Part shown: positions 1-7,649 of the stretch, in pieces
How positions within the stretch are numbered: the stretch's first letter is position 1
Layout of the letters: every line of letters begins with the position of its first letter
NCBI RefSeq assembly: GCF_004328075.1
Contig: NZ_SJFN01000017.1
Span: forward strand, 1 to 49,184
Length of the DNA stretch: 49,184 bases
DNA from: Siculibacillus lacustris
Lineage (GTDB): Bacteria; Pseudomonadota; Alphaproteobacteria; Rhizobiales; Ancalomicrobiaceae
Direction of reading: 5' to 3'
The notes under the pieces: generated by a model
The model's input: only the letters and a program-made list of their open reading frames with translations
Told to the model about the DNA's origin: nothing
The model's database searches: none
Made by a program: the position numbers and the translations under genes

Positions 1-52
1 CGCTCGGCGGCCCGCCGCCGGCTGCCCGCTCGGCGGCCCGCCGCCGGCTGCC
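1..52. repeat. Perfect 26-bp tandem duplication
   Basis: Positions 1-26 and 27-52 are identical, head-to-tail GC-only copies apart from a few T residues. They lie inside the AsmA-like reading frame. The unit length is not a multiple of three, so the two copies are read in different frames. The first may continue upstream outside the window. Confidence 0.9.
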
Positions 53-3004
53 GCGCCGGTCGCCGCTGCGCCGAGCCCGGCCGCCGGGGCCTTCCGGACG
101 GTCGCCGAAGCGGTCGGCGCCGCCCTCGACCGCGCCGTCCATGCGTCGCGCGAGGCCGGCCTCGAGACCATCGGCCTGCGCAACGGCACTCTCGAGGTGC
201 TGCGCGCCGACGCCGCCGGCACCGTCCGCCACGTGTTCTTCGAGGAGATCGTCGCCGAGGGCGCAGTCGACGGCCCGGCCGGCGCCCTCGACGTCAACCT
301 GTCGGCGCGCGGCGAGGTCGGCCGTTGGTCGCTGCATCTGGCGCTCGGCGACACCGCCGGCGGCGGCCGCCATCTGGTGTTTTCCGCCGACGACGTCACC
401 CATCGCGACCTGTTCGGGCCGCGCGGGCCGGGCTTCGATCTCGGCATGCCGTTCTATCCGCGCGTCGCCTTCGACTACGATCGCACCGGCCGCCTCGTCG
501 CCGCCGACCTCGACCTCAAGGCCGGGGCCGGCGTGTTCCGCTTCGGCAAGGAACCCGACGACGAGATCCTGGTCGACGAGGGTCAGGCGCGGGTGGTGTG
601 GCGCCCCGATGCCGCCGCCTTCGAGGTGCCGCAGCTGTCGGTGGCGGTCGGCGACACCATCGTCGCTCTCAAAGGGCGAGTGACCCCGCCCGCCGCCGGA
701 ATCGGTCCCTGGGGCCTCGCCTTCGCGCTGGATCACGGCGCCCTCCACCCGCGCGACGTGCCGGGCGAAGCGATCCCCATCGATGTCGTCGACGTCGCCG
801 CGACCTTCGATCCGCGCACCCGCTTCCTCGACCTCTTCGATGGACGCATCCGCTTCGGTTCCGCGGCGCTGCAGGCCGCCGGGCGGCTCGACGTGTCGGG
901 GGTCGAGCCGAAGTTGAAGATGGATCTGGCCTTTTCGCCGCTCACCGTCGCCCAGGTCGCTCATGCCTGGCCGCACTGGGTGGCCTCGGACGCCCGCCGC
1001 TGGTTCGTCGCCAACGTCGAAGCCGGCCGGATCGCCGACATGACGATCCGTCTCGACATGCCGCGCTTCGACCAGTTCGAGACTTGGCCCGCCAACGCGG
1101 TGCAGGTCGCGGCGCGTTTCGACGGGGTGCGGTTCCGCATCTTCGGGGCTCTGCCGACCATTGCGGGCGCCGAAGGCCGCCTCGGCCTCGCCGAACGGCG
1201 CTTCGAGGTGGTGGTCGACCGCGGCGCGGTGGCGACCCGGGCGGTCAAACACCCGAGCGTCGACAATCTGCGCTTCTTCGTGCCCGACGTCTTCGTCAAG
1301 CCGCCCAAGGGATCGATCACCGCCAAGGTCTCGGGCGAGGTCCCGGCGCTCGCCGAGATCGCCAATGCCGACCCGCTGTTCGTGCTCGACCAGTCGGGCG
1401 TCCGGGCCGAGGGCCTCGCCGGCACCGCCTCGGTTTCCACCCAGATCGACGTGGTGTTCACCAAGCTCATCGATCCTGCGACGATCGAGTGGAAGGTCGA
1501 CGCCCAGATCGACCGCTTCTCCAACCAACAGCCGATCCAGGGCCGGCGTTTCCAGGACGGCAAGTTCCGCGTCGTCGCCGATCCGCGCGGCCTCAAGGTC
1601 ACCGGGCGGGCCCAGATCGACGGGGTCGGCACCGACATCGACCTCTATGATCCGCGCGGCGCGGCGCGGACCGGCGAAAAGCGCGAGTTCCGGATGGTCC
1701 TCGACGAGGCCGCCCGCCAGCGCATGGGCCTCGACCTCGGCGGCCTGGTCCAGGGCGCGGTGGCGCTGACCGTCTCGCAGCCGTCGCCGACCGACACCCG
1801 CCGCCACATCGAAGCCGACCTCGGCCCGGCCCGGTTGGTGCTCGCCCCCTTCGGCTGGACCAAGGGCAGCGGCGTTCCGGCCAAGGCGACATTCGATCAG
1901 ATCGACGACGACAAGGGCAGCCGTATCGAAAATCTGACGATCGAATCCGAAGGTCTGTCGGTGCGCGGAACGCTGCAGTTCGACAAGGAGCACAAGCTCG
2001 CCGGCGCGGACATCACCAAATTCGCGCTGCGCAAGGGCGACGACGCCCGGTTCAAGGTCACGCGCAGCGGCGAGCAGACGCTGGTGGTCACCTTCGACGC
2101 CAGTTCCTTCGACCTGCGCGGCCTGATGCTCGCCCAGCGCAAACCGGGGGGCGGGTCGTCGGCTGACGGCGAGCGCGGCCCCGACATCAACCTGCGTCTG
2201 CGCGCCGCCCGGGTGATCGGCTTCAACGACACCAATCTCGGCGACGTCAGCGTCGACGGCCAGATCCGCAACGGCGTGCCGACGAGCCTCCAGGCCAGCG
2301 CGCGGGCCTCCGGCGGGCGCTCGGTGACCGCCTCGCTGAAGCCGGAGGGCGGCGGCCGGCGGCTGGTCTTCGGCTCCGACGATGCCGGCGCGGTGCTGAG
2401 CTTCCTCGACCTGTTCGACCGCATCAAAGGCGGGACTCTGGCCATGCAGGCGTCGCTGCCGGAGCCCGGGTCGTCCGCCGGCACGGTGCGGATCTCCGAC
2501 TTCCAACTGGTCGAAGAGCCGAAGTCCGGGCGCCCGGTGGCCCCCGAGACCGCCTCGGACGGCACCCGCAAGATCCCGGTACGCCGCGTCGAGATCGACC
2601 GCTCGACCGACTTCGACCGCGCCTCGGTACGCTTTTCGCTGCACGACGGGGTCATCGACGTCGCCGAAGGCATCGCCAAGGGCAAATCGGTCGGCGCCAC
2701 CGCCGCCGGCCAGCTCGACCTCGCCAGCCAGCGCATCGCCCTGTCGGGGACCTACATCCCGGCCTTCGGCCTCAACAACCTCGCCGGCCAGATCCCGATC
2801 CTCGGGGCGATCACCGGCGCCGGCTCCAACGGTGGCCTGCTCGGCGTGACCTTCCGCGTCTCCGGGCCGATCGAAGATCCGATTCTGCAGATCAATCCGC
2901 TGTCGGCGATCGCCCCGGGCATCTTCCGGCGGATCTTCGAGTTCCAGCCCGAGGAAGCCGGGCCGCGCGGCGATCCCAACGCGCCGACCAAGATCACCCC
3001 CTGA
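2..3004 (+). CDS. AsmA/YhdP-like DUF3971 protein (5' end outside window)
   Basis: The frame is open from the first complete codon at position 2 to TGA at 3002-3004, so about 1000 C-terminal residues are visible and the start lies upstream. The protein is a long run of beta-rich repeats (DUF3971 and AsmA-like C-terminal type). Near its end it has a segment reading SGPIEDPILQINPLSAIAPG, followed by an FRRIFEF motif, which is characteristic of alphaproteobacterial YhdP-like proteins. Members of the AsmA/YhdP/TamB group are anchored in the inner membrane, span the periplasm and are implicated in phospholipid transport to the outer membrane; that role is inferred here. The first visible codons encode a Pro/Ala-rich linker containing a 26-bp tandem duplication. 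The 3' end overlaps the convergent next gene by 11 bp. Confidence 0.85.
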   Translation, partial: ARRPAAGCPLGGPPPAAAPVAAAPSPAAGAFRTVAEAVGAALDRAVHASREAGLETIGLRNGTLEVLRADAAGTVRHVFFEEIVAEGAVDGPAGALDVNLSARGEVGRWSLHLALGDTAGGGRHLVFSADDVTHRDLFGPRGPGFDLGMPFYPRVAFDYDRTGRLVAADLDLKAGAGVFRFGKEPDDEILVDEGQARVVWRPDAAAFEVPQLSVAVGDTIVALKGRVTPPAAGIGPWGLAFALDHGALHPRDVPGEAIPIDVVDVAATFDPRTRFLDLFDGRIRFGSAALQAAGRLDVSGVEPKLKMDLAFSPLTVAQVAHAWPHWVASDARRWFVANVEAGRIADMTIRLDMPRFDQFETWPANAVQVAARFDGVRFRIFGALPTIAGAEGRLGLAERRFEVVVDRGAVATRAVKHPSVDNLRFFVPDVFVKPPKGSITAKVSGEVPALAEIANADPLFVLDQSGVRAEGLAGTASVSTQIDVVFTKLIDPATIEWKVDAQIDRFSNQQPIQGRRFQDGKFRVVADPRGLKVTGRAQIDGVGTDIDLYDPRGAARTGEKREFRMVLDEAARQRMGLDLGGLVQGAVALTVSQPSPTDTRRHIEADLGPARLVLAPFGWTKGSGVPAKATFDQIDDDKGSRIENLTIESEGLSVRGTLQFDKEHKLAGADITKFALRKGDDARFKVTRSGEQTLVVTFDASSFDLRGLMLAQRKPGGGSSADGERGPDINLRLRAARVIGFNDTNLGDVSVDGQIRNGVPTSLQASARASGGRSVTASLKPEGGGRRLVFGSDDAGAVLSFLDLFDRIKGGTLAMQASLPEPGSSAGTVRISDFQLVEEPKSGRPVAPETASDGTRKIPVRRVEIDRSTDFDRASVRFSLHDGVIDVAEGIAKGKSVGATAAGQLDLASQRIALSGTYIPAFGLNNLAGQIPILGAITGAGSNGGLLGVTFRVSGPIEDPILQINPLSAIAPGIFRRIFEFQPEEAGPRGDPNAPTKITP

Positions 3005-3437
3005 GACCGTCGCCCGCCGCTTCCGGGAGCGGGCAGGGGTCGGCCGCCTGCGGTCGCGCACAGGCCTCCGAGACCTTCGCATCCTCGGCGAGCCCGAGCC
3101 ACGGCGCGATCACGTCGCGTTCGAAACCGACCGCCCGGCGCCCGCCGCTCTCCAGGAGCGGCCGGCGGATCAGCAGCGGGTCGGCGAGGAGCAGGGCATA
3201 GGCCGCCGCGGCGTCGAGGGTCTCGGGGACGATCTCGCCGGACTTGACCCGCGGACTCGCGCGGTTGAACCACGCCGCCGGCGGCCGGTCGCCGAAGAAT
3301 GCGGCCAGCCGCTCCGCGGTCCAGGGCTCGGCGAGGAGGCTGCGGATCTCGAGGACGTGGCCGGCGCGTTCGAGTTGCCGGCGCTGTTCGGCGTTGCCGG
3401 CACAGCCTGGCTTCTCCCAGAAGGTCACCTGCGCCAT
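2994..3437 (-). CDS. ArsC/Spx-family nitrogenase-associated protein (NifO type)
   Basis: This is a 147-residue thioredoxin-fold protein of the ArsC/Spx/MgsR superfamily. The N-terminus MAQVTFWEKPGCAGN has the single active-site-position cysteine (C12) followed by x-x-N. Further on, WFNRASPRVKSGE and DPLLIRRPLLE match the nitrogenase-associated (NifO-like) subfamily rather than true arsenate reductases. The frame extends upstream to 3635, but the ATG at 3437 gives the family N-terminus. The family is found mostly in diazotrophs near nif genes. No nif gene is present here, so a link to nitrogen fixation is only an inference from family membership. The gene converges on the AsmA-like gene with 11 bp of overlap and shares its upstream region with the divergent efflux operon. 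Confidence 0.85.
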   Translation of the reverse strand: MAQVTFWEKPGCAGNAEQRRQLERAGHVLEIRSLLAEPWTAERLAAFFGDRPPAAWFNRASPRVKSGEIVPETLDAAAAYALLLADPLLIRRPLLESGGRRAVGFERDVIAPWLGLAEDAKVSEACARPQAADPCPLPEAAGDGLRG

Positions 3438-3630
3438 CGCCGTCTCCCCGTCTTCGGTCCGCGCGCGCCGCGTCCGGGCCTGCCGCCCGTCGGTCGCCGA
3501 TCGTCGCGACCGAGGGTAGCTCGTCGCGCGGGCCCGGCCGTGCCGATTTCCACGGCAGCGCGCGGATTCCTGCGGCAGACGACGTCGTCCCGGCGACCGC
3601 CGATCCTGCGGCGGTGCGCCATTCTCAAAT

Positions 3631-3652
3631 TTCAATCAAACGTTTGACTGAA
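3631..3652. promoter_or_regulatory. Palindromic operator of the TetR-type regulator
   Basis: A 22-bp inverted repeat with 10 of 11 positions pairing is centred at 3641/3642. Its core TCAAACGTTTGA is a perfect 12-bp palindrome, and TTCA and TGAA flank it. It lies 26 bp upstream of the TetR-family start codon, in a local AT-rich patch. Size, symmetry and location fit the binding site of an autoregulatory TetR dimer. Confidence 0.75.
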
Positions 3653-3671
3653 TCTCCGAAGAGCGTAGGAT
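3644..3671 (+). promoter_or_regulatory. Candidate sigma-70-type promoter of the efflux operon
   Basis: TTGACT (3644-3649) and TAGGAT (3666-3671) are separated by 16 bp and could form -35 and -10 boxes. The -35 box would lie inside the right arm of the operator, so repressor binding would block it. Transcription would start near the ATG at 3678, giving a very short or leaderless mRNA. AGGA at 3667-3670 could instead act as a ribosome binding site, in which case the true promoter lies further upstream. Confidence 0.4.
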
Positions 3672-3677
3672 CGCGCC

Positions 3678-4472
3678 ATGACCGATCCGCACGATCCCAC
3701 CGGCGCCGCGGCGTCCGCCGCCGATGCCCCCGCCACCACCGACGCCGGGGTGAACCCGCCCGCGTCGCCCGCCGCCGCCGCGCCGCCCGTCGCGGGGGTC
3801 GATCCGCCGCCGCCGTCGCCGGGGGAGGGGACGCGCGGCCAGTTGCTGCGCGCCGGGCTCGATCTGTTCGGCCGCCAGGGCTTCGACGGTACCTCGATCC
3901 GCGACATCGCCCGCGCCGCGGGGGCCAACGTCGCCGGCATCGCCTATCACTTCGGCGGCAAGACCGGCCTGCATCGCGCCTGTGCCGAGCTGATCGCCGC
4001 GACCCTCGGCGGCTTCTTCGCCCTGGCCGACACCGCGTCGGACGGTCCCGACGAGGCGCTCGATCCCGACGCGGCGCTCGCCCGCTTCACGGCGATCGGC
4101 GGCGGCTTCGCCCGCTTCCTTCTCGCCCGCCCCGAGGCCGAGGCCATCGCCCGCTTCATGGTGCGCGAGCAGATGGATCCGAGCCCGACCTTCACGATCA
4201 TCTACGAGGCGCTGATCCGCCCCCGCCACGAACGCATGTGCCGGCTGTGGGGTCGGGCGGTCGGCGCCGATCCGGCGAGCGAGACGGTGATCCTCACCGT
4301 CTCGGCGATCCTCGGCCAGATCATGTTCTTCCGGGTCGGCCGCGCCACCGCGCTACGCCGGCTCGCCTGGGACACCATCGACGCCGATCGGGTCGAGCGC
4401 ATCCTCGCCGTCGTCCGCACCACCATCGACGCCACCGCCGCGGCGCAACGCACTCGGAGTCGCACATCATGA
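3678..4472 (+). CDS. TetR/AcrR regulator, CecR (YbiH)-like
   Basis: The product has 264 residues. The first 50 or so are a Pro/Ala-rich extension that is unusual for the family. A TetR helix-turn-helix follows, with TSIRDIARAAGANVAG and AYHFGGKTGLH. The C-terminal half has the pattern of the CecR/DUF1956 ligand domain: FMVREQMDPSPTF, then RPRHERM, then GQIMFFRVGR. In Escherichia coli, CecR represses the adjacent ybhGFSR efflux operon. The same order of regulator, HlyD adaptor, ABC ATPase and permease is seen here, so the gene probably represses its own operon through the palindrome at 3631-3652. Its stop overlaps the next start (ATGA). The ligand is unknown. Confidence 0.9.
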   Translation: MTDPHDPTGAAASAADAPATTDAGVNPPASPAAAAPPVAGVDPPPPSPGEGTRGQLLRAGLDLFGRQGFDGTSIRDIARAAGANVAGIAYHFGGKTGLHRACAELIAATLGGFFALADTASDGPDEALDPDAALARFTAIGGGFARFLLARPEAEAIARFMVREQMDPSPTFTIIYEALIRPRHERMCRLWGRAVGADPASETVILTVSAILGQIMFFRVGRATALRRLAWDTIDADRVERILAVVRTTIDATAAAQRTRSRTS

Positions 4473-5422
4473 TGGACTGGGCCTGCACGGTCGCGCTCCT
4501 CGCCTCGCTGGTTCCCGGCTGTGCCCCCACGGTCGCGGTCTACGGCTACGTCGAAGGGGAATATGTGGCGATGGCACCGCTCGAGGTGGCGCGCATCGCC
4601 GCCGTCACGGTCAAGCGCGGTGACCGCGTCGAGGCCGGCGCGCCGATCGCCACCATGGAGGCGAGCGACGCCACCCTCGCCGTCGCCGATGCTCGCGCCC
4701 GCCTCGCCCAGGCCGAGAGCGAACTCGCCGACCTGCGCCGCGGCCGCCGCCCCGAGGAGATCGAGGTGATCGCCGCGGGCCTGCAGTCGGCCGAGACCCA
4801 GGTCGCCGACACCGAGCGGGCGCTCGCCCGCCGCCGCGATCTGTTCAACCGCGGCTTCGCCGCCCAGGCCGAGCTCGATCAGGCGCTGACCGCCCGCGAC
4901 GTCGCCGCGGCGCGGGTGCGCGAGACCGCCGCCAATCTCGCCGTCGCCCGCCTGCCGGCCCGCGACGACGCCATCCGCGCCTCCGAGAGCCGGGTCGCCC
5001 AGGCGCGCACGGCGCTCGCCACCGCCGAATGGCGGCTCTCCGAGCGGTCGCTGACCGCCAAGGTCGCCGGCCGCATCACCGACCTCGTGCGTCGCCCCGG
5101 CGAGGTCGCCGGGCCCCAGGCGGCGGTTGCGACCCTGCTCCCCGACGGTGCGGTCAAGGTCAAGCTGTGGGTGCCCGAACGGCTGTTCTCGCGCTTTGCG
5201 CTCGGCGACGAGATCACCGTCGGCTGCGACGGCTGCGGCCCGGAGATGCGCGCCCGCATCACCTATGTCGCCGCCGAACCGGAGTTCACCCCGCCGGTGA
5301 TCTATTCGGTCGAAACCCGCCAGAAACTCGTCCACCTCGTCGAGGCCCGGCCGATCGGCGCCGGCACGCGGCTCCAGCCCGGCCAGATCGTCGACGTGCG
5401 CGTTCCGGAGGGCCGCCGGTGA
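4469..5422 (+). CDS. HlyD-family periplasmic adaptor (YbhG-like)
   Basis: This 317-residue membrane fusion protein begins at the first of two consecutive ATG codons (4469, 4472), overlapping the regulator's stop by 4 bp. The N-terminal hydrophobic segment ends in LVPGC, a weak lipobox, so either a lipoprotein or a signal-anchored protein is possible. It is followed by a biotinyl-lipoyl half-domain (VKRGDRVEAGAPIATM), a long Ala/Arg/Glu-rich coiled coil at about residues 70-185, the second lipoyl half (TAKVAGRITDLVRRPGEVAG) and a beta-barrel. Such adaptors connect an inner-membrane ABC exporter to an outer-membrane channel. No TolC-like gene is in the window, so that partner would be encoded elsewhere. 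Confidence 0.9.
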   Translation: MMDWACTVALLASLVPGCAPTVAVYGYVEGEYVAMAPLEVARIAAVTVKRGDRVEAGAPIATMEASDATLAVADARARLAQAESELADLRRGRRPEEIEVIAAGLQSAETQVADTERALARRRDLFNRGFAAQAELDQALTARDVAAARVRETAANLAVARLPARDDAIRASESRVAQARTALATAEWRLSERSLTAKVAGRITDLVRRPGEVAGPQAAVATLLPDGAVKVKLWVPERLFSRFALGDEITVGCDGCGPEMRARITYVAAEPEFTPPVIYSVETRQKLVHLVEARPIGAGTRLQPGQIVDVRVPEGRR

Positions 5423-6363
5423 GCGTCGTCGCGGTCGAAGGACTGACCAAGCGCTTCGGCGACCGCACCGTCGTCGACGATGTCTCGATGACCATCGAGA
5501 AAGGCGAGATCGTCGGCTTCCTCGGCCCCAACGGCTCGGGCAAGACCACCACGATCCGCATGATCTGCGGGTTGCTCACCCCCGACGCCGGGTCCGGCAC
5601 GGTGCTCGGCTTCGACGTGCTGAAGGACAGCCGCGAGATCAAGCGCCGGGTCGGCTACATGACGCAGAAGTTCTCGTTCTACGAGGACCTGACCATCGAG
5701 GAGAACCTCGACTTCGTCGCCCGCCTCTACGAGCTCTCGCCCCGCCGACTCTACGTCGACCGCACCCTCGATAGCCTCGGCCTGACCTCGCGCCGGGCGC
5801 AACTCGCCGGCACGCTTTCGGGCGGCTGGAAGCAGCGGGTGGCGCTCGCCGCCTGCATCATGCACGAGCCCGATCTGCTGCTGCTCGACGAGCCGACCGC
5901 CGGCGTCGATCCCAAGGCCCGGCGCGAGTTCTGGGACGAGATCCACCTGCTCGCCGCCGGCGGCCTGACCGTGCTGGTCTCGACCCATTACATGGACGAG
6001 GCCGAGCGCTGCCATCGCATCAACTACATCTCCTACGGCCGACTGCTCGCCTGCGGCACCGTCGACGAGGTGGTGGCCGGGGCAGGGCTCGCGACCTTCG
6101 TCGCCCGCGACGCCCCGCCGGAGCTGGTCGCCCGCATCGCGGGGCTGCCGGGCGTCTCCCAGGTCGCGCCCTTCGGCACCACGCTGCACGTCGTCGGCGC
6201 CGATCTGGGCCTGCTGACCGCCTCGCTCGCCGCGCTGACCGCCGAGACCGGGGTCGCCTTCACCCGCGGCGAAACCAGCCTCGAGGACGTGTTCATCCAG
6301 TTCATGTCGCGCGCCGAGGACAACATGGACGGCGCCGCGGCGAAGGCGAGGGCAAAGCCATGA
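5419..6363 (+). CDS. ABC transporter ATP-binding protein (YbhF-like, single domain)
   Basis: The product has 314 residues and starts at GTG 5419, overlapping the HlyD stop as GTGA. Walker A is GPNGSGKTT at about residues 36-44, the signature is LSGGWKQR, Walker B is LLLLDEPTAGVDP, and the H-loop histidine lies in VLVSTHYMDEAE. About 90 C-terminal residues form the regulatory tail seen in DrrA/NatA-type exporters. The E. coli counterpart YbhF has two fused nucleotide-binding domains; this protein has one and must dimerise. It energises the ABC-2 permease encoded immediately downstream. Confidence 0.93.
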   Translation: MSVVAVEGLTKRFGDRTVVDDVSMTIEKGEIVGFLGPNGSGKTTTIRMICGLLTPDAGSGTVLGFDVLKDSREIKRRVGYMTQKFSFYEDLTIEENLDFVARLYELSPRRLYVDRTLDSLGLTSRRAQLAGTLSGGWKQRVALAACIMHEPDLLLLDEPTAGVDPKARREFWDEIHLLAAGGLTVLVSTHYMDEAERCHRINYISYGRLLACGTVDEVVAGAGLATFVARDAPPELVARIAGLPGVSQVAPFGTTLHVVGADLGLLTASLAALTAETGVAFTRGETSLEDVFIQFMSRAEDNMDGAAAKARAKP

Positions 6364-7493
6364 TCGACTTCTCGCTGTCGCGGCTGTGGGCGATCCTCGC
6401 CAAGGAAATGGTCCAGATGCGGCGCGACCGCATCACCTTCGCGATGATGCTCGGCGTGCCGATCATGCAGCTCCTGCTGTTCGGCTACGCCATCAACACC
6501 GACCCCAAGCGCCTGCCGGCGGCGATCGTCGCCGTCAGCCAGGATCGCTACACCCGCGCCGTGGTCACGGCGCTGGAGACCACCGGCTATTTCCGCTTCG
6601 AGGCTCAGCCGTCGAGCCTCGCCGAGGCCGATCTGCTGATCGAATCGGGCGCCGTCGCCTTCGTGGTGACCTTGCCGGCCGACTTCGGCACCCGGGTCGA
6701 ACGCGGCGACCATCCCGAAATCCTGATCGAGGCCGACGCCACCGATCCCGCCGCCGCATCGGGGGCGATCGGCACGCTCGGCACCGTCGCCCAGCGGGCG
6801 CTGACCCGCGAGCAGGGCCAGGAGGCCGAGGTCGAGGCGCGCCAGGACAAGATGCTCTCCGTGGTCGTCCACCGCCGCTACAACCCGGAAGGCATCTCGC
6901 AATACAACATCGTCCCCGGCCTGCTCGGGGTGATCCTGCAGATGACCCTGGTGATGATGACCGGCATGGCGCTGACGCGAGAGACCGAGCGCGGCACCAT
7001 GGAAAATCTGCTGGCGATGCCGGCGACGCCGATGGAGATCATGCTCGGCAAGATCCTGCCGTTCCTGGGTGTCGGCGGCGTCCAGGTGGTGGTGGTGCTG
7101 ACCGCCGCCAAGATCCTGTTCGGCTTGCCCTTCCTCGGCTCGCTGACCCTGCTGATCTCGGCGGTGCTGACCTTCGTGCTGTCGTTGGTGCTGATGGGCT
7201 ATTTCATCTCGACGTTCGCCCGCACCCAGATGCAGGCGATGCAGTTGACCTTCTTCTTCTTCCTGCCGTCGCTGATGCTGTCGGGCTTCATGTTCCCCTT
7301 CGCCGGCATGCCCGACTGGGCCCAGGCGATCGGCGAATGTTTCCCGCTCACCCATTTCCTGCGCATCGTCCGGGCGGTGATGCTGAAGGGCGCCGAGATG
7401 CCGGCGATCGCCTGGGAGATGGCGATGCTGGCGGTGTTCATCCTCGCCTATGGCGGCATCGCGCTCGCCCGCTTCCGCCGCACCCTCGACTGA
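6360..7493 (+). CDS. ABC-2 type permease (YbhS/YbhR-like)
   Basis: This 377-residue membrane protein begins with ATG overlapping the ATPase stop by 4 bp. It has one N-terminal transmembrane helix near residues 25-45, a periplasmic domain of about 130 residues, and about five C-terminal helices, the topology of the ABC2_membrane/YhgE-like family. E. coli encodes two such permeases (YbhS and YbhR). Here a single copy closes the operon, which suggests a homodimeric channel. The substrate is not evident; the E. coli system affects sensitivity to cefoperazone and chloramphenicol. Confidence 0.9.
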   Translation: MIDFSLSRLWAILAKEMVQMRRDRITFAMMLGVPIMQLLLFGYAINTDPKRLPAAIVAVSQDRYTRAVVTALETTGYFRFEAQPSSLAEADLLIESGAVAFVVTLPADFGTRVERGDHPEILIEADATDPAAASGAIGTLGTVAQRALTREQGQEAEVEARQDKMLSVVVHRRYNPEGISQYNIVPGLLGVILQMTLVMMTGMALTRETERGTMENLLAMPATPMEIMLGKILPFLGVGGVQVVVVLTAAKILFGLPFLGSLTLLISAVLTFVLSLVLMGYFISTFARTQMQAMQLTFFFFLPSLMLSGFMFPFAGMPDWAQAIGECFPLTHFLRIVRAVMLKGAEMPAIAWEMAMLAVFILAYGGIALARFRRTLD

Positions 7494-7523
7494 GCGCCGC
7501 CGCCGTTCCCCCTGCACATCTGC

Positions 7524-7540
7524 ATCGCTGCCGCAGCGAT
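7524..7540. other. 17-bp inverted repeat after the efflux operon
   Basis: ATCGCTGC and GCAGCGAT flank a single C, forming a perfect odd-length palindrome 30 bp after the permease stop and 110 bp before the aminotransferase start. No T-run follows. It could be a weak terminator or a protein-binding site. Confidence 0.35.
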
Positions 7541-7649
7541 CGAACGGATGCGCGCCGCCTTGACGTGGCGTAGGCTCGCCCTCGCGCCCCGGCGCGACCC
7601 CGGACGACGTCCGGTGCTCGCTCGGGAGCCCGTCGAGGAGTCGTTGCCC

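Noticed and set aside
2994-3437. Arsenate reductase ArsC
   Set aside because: The Cys context and the RRPLLE and WFNR motifs match the nitrogenase-associated subfamily, and no ars genes adjoin it.
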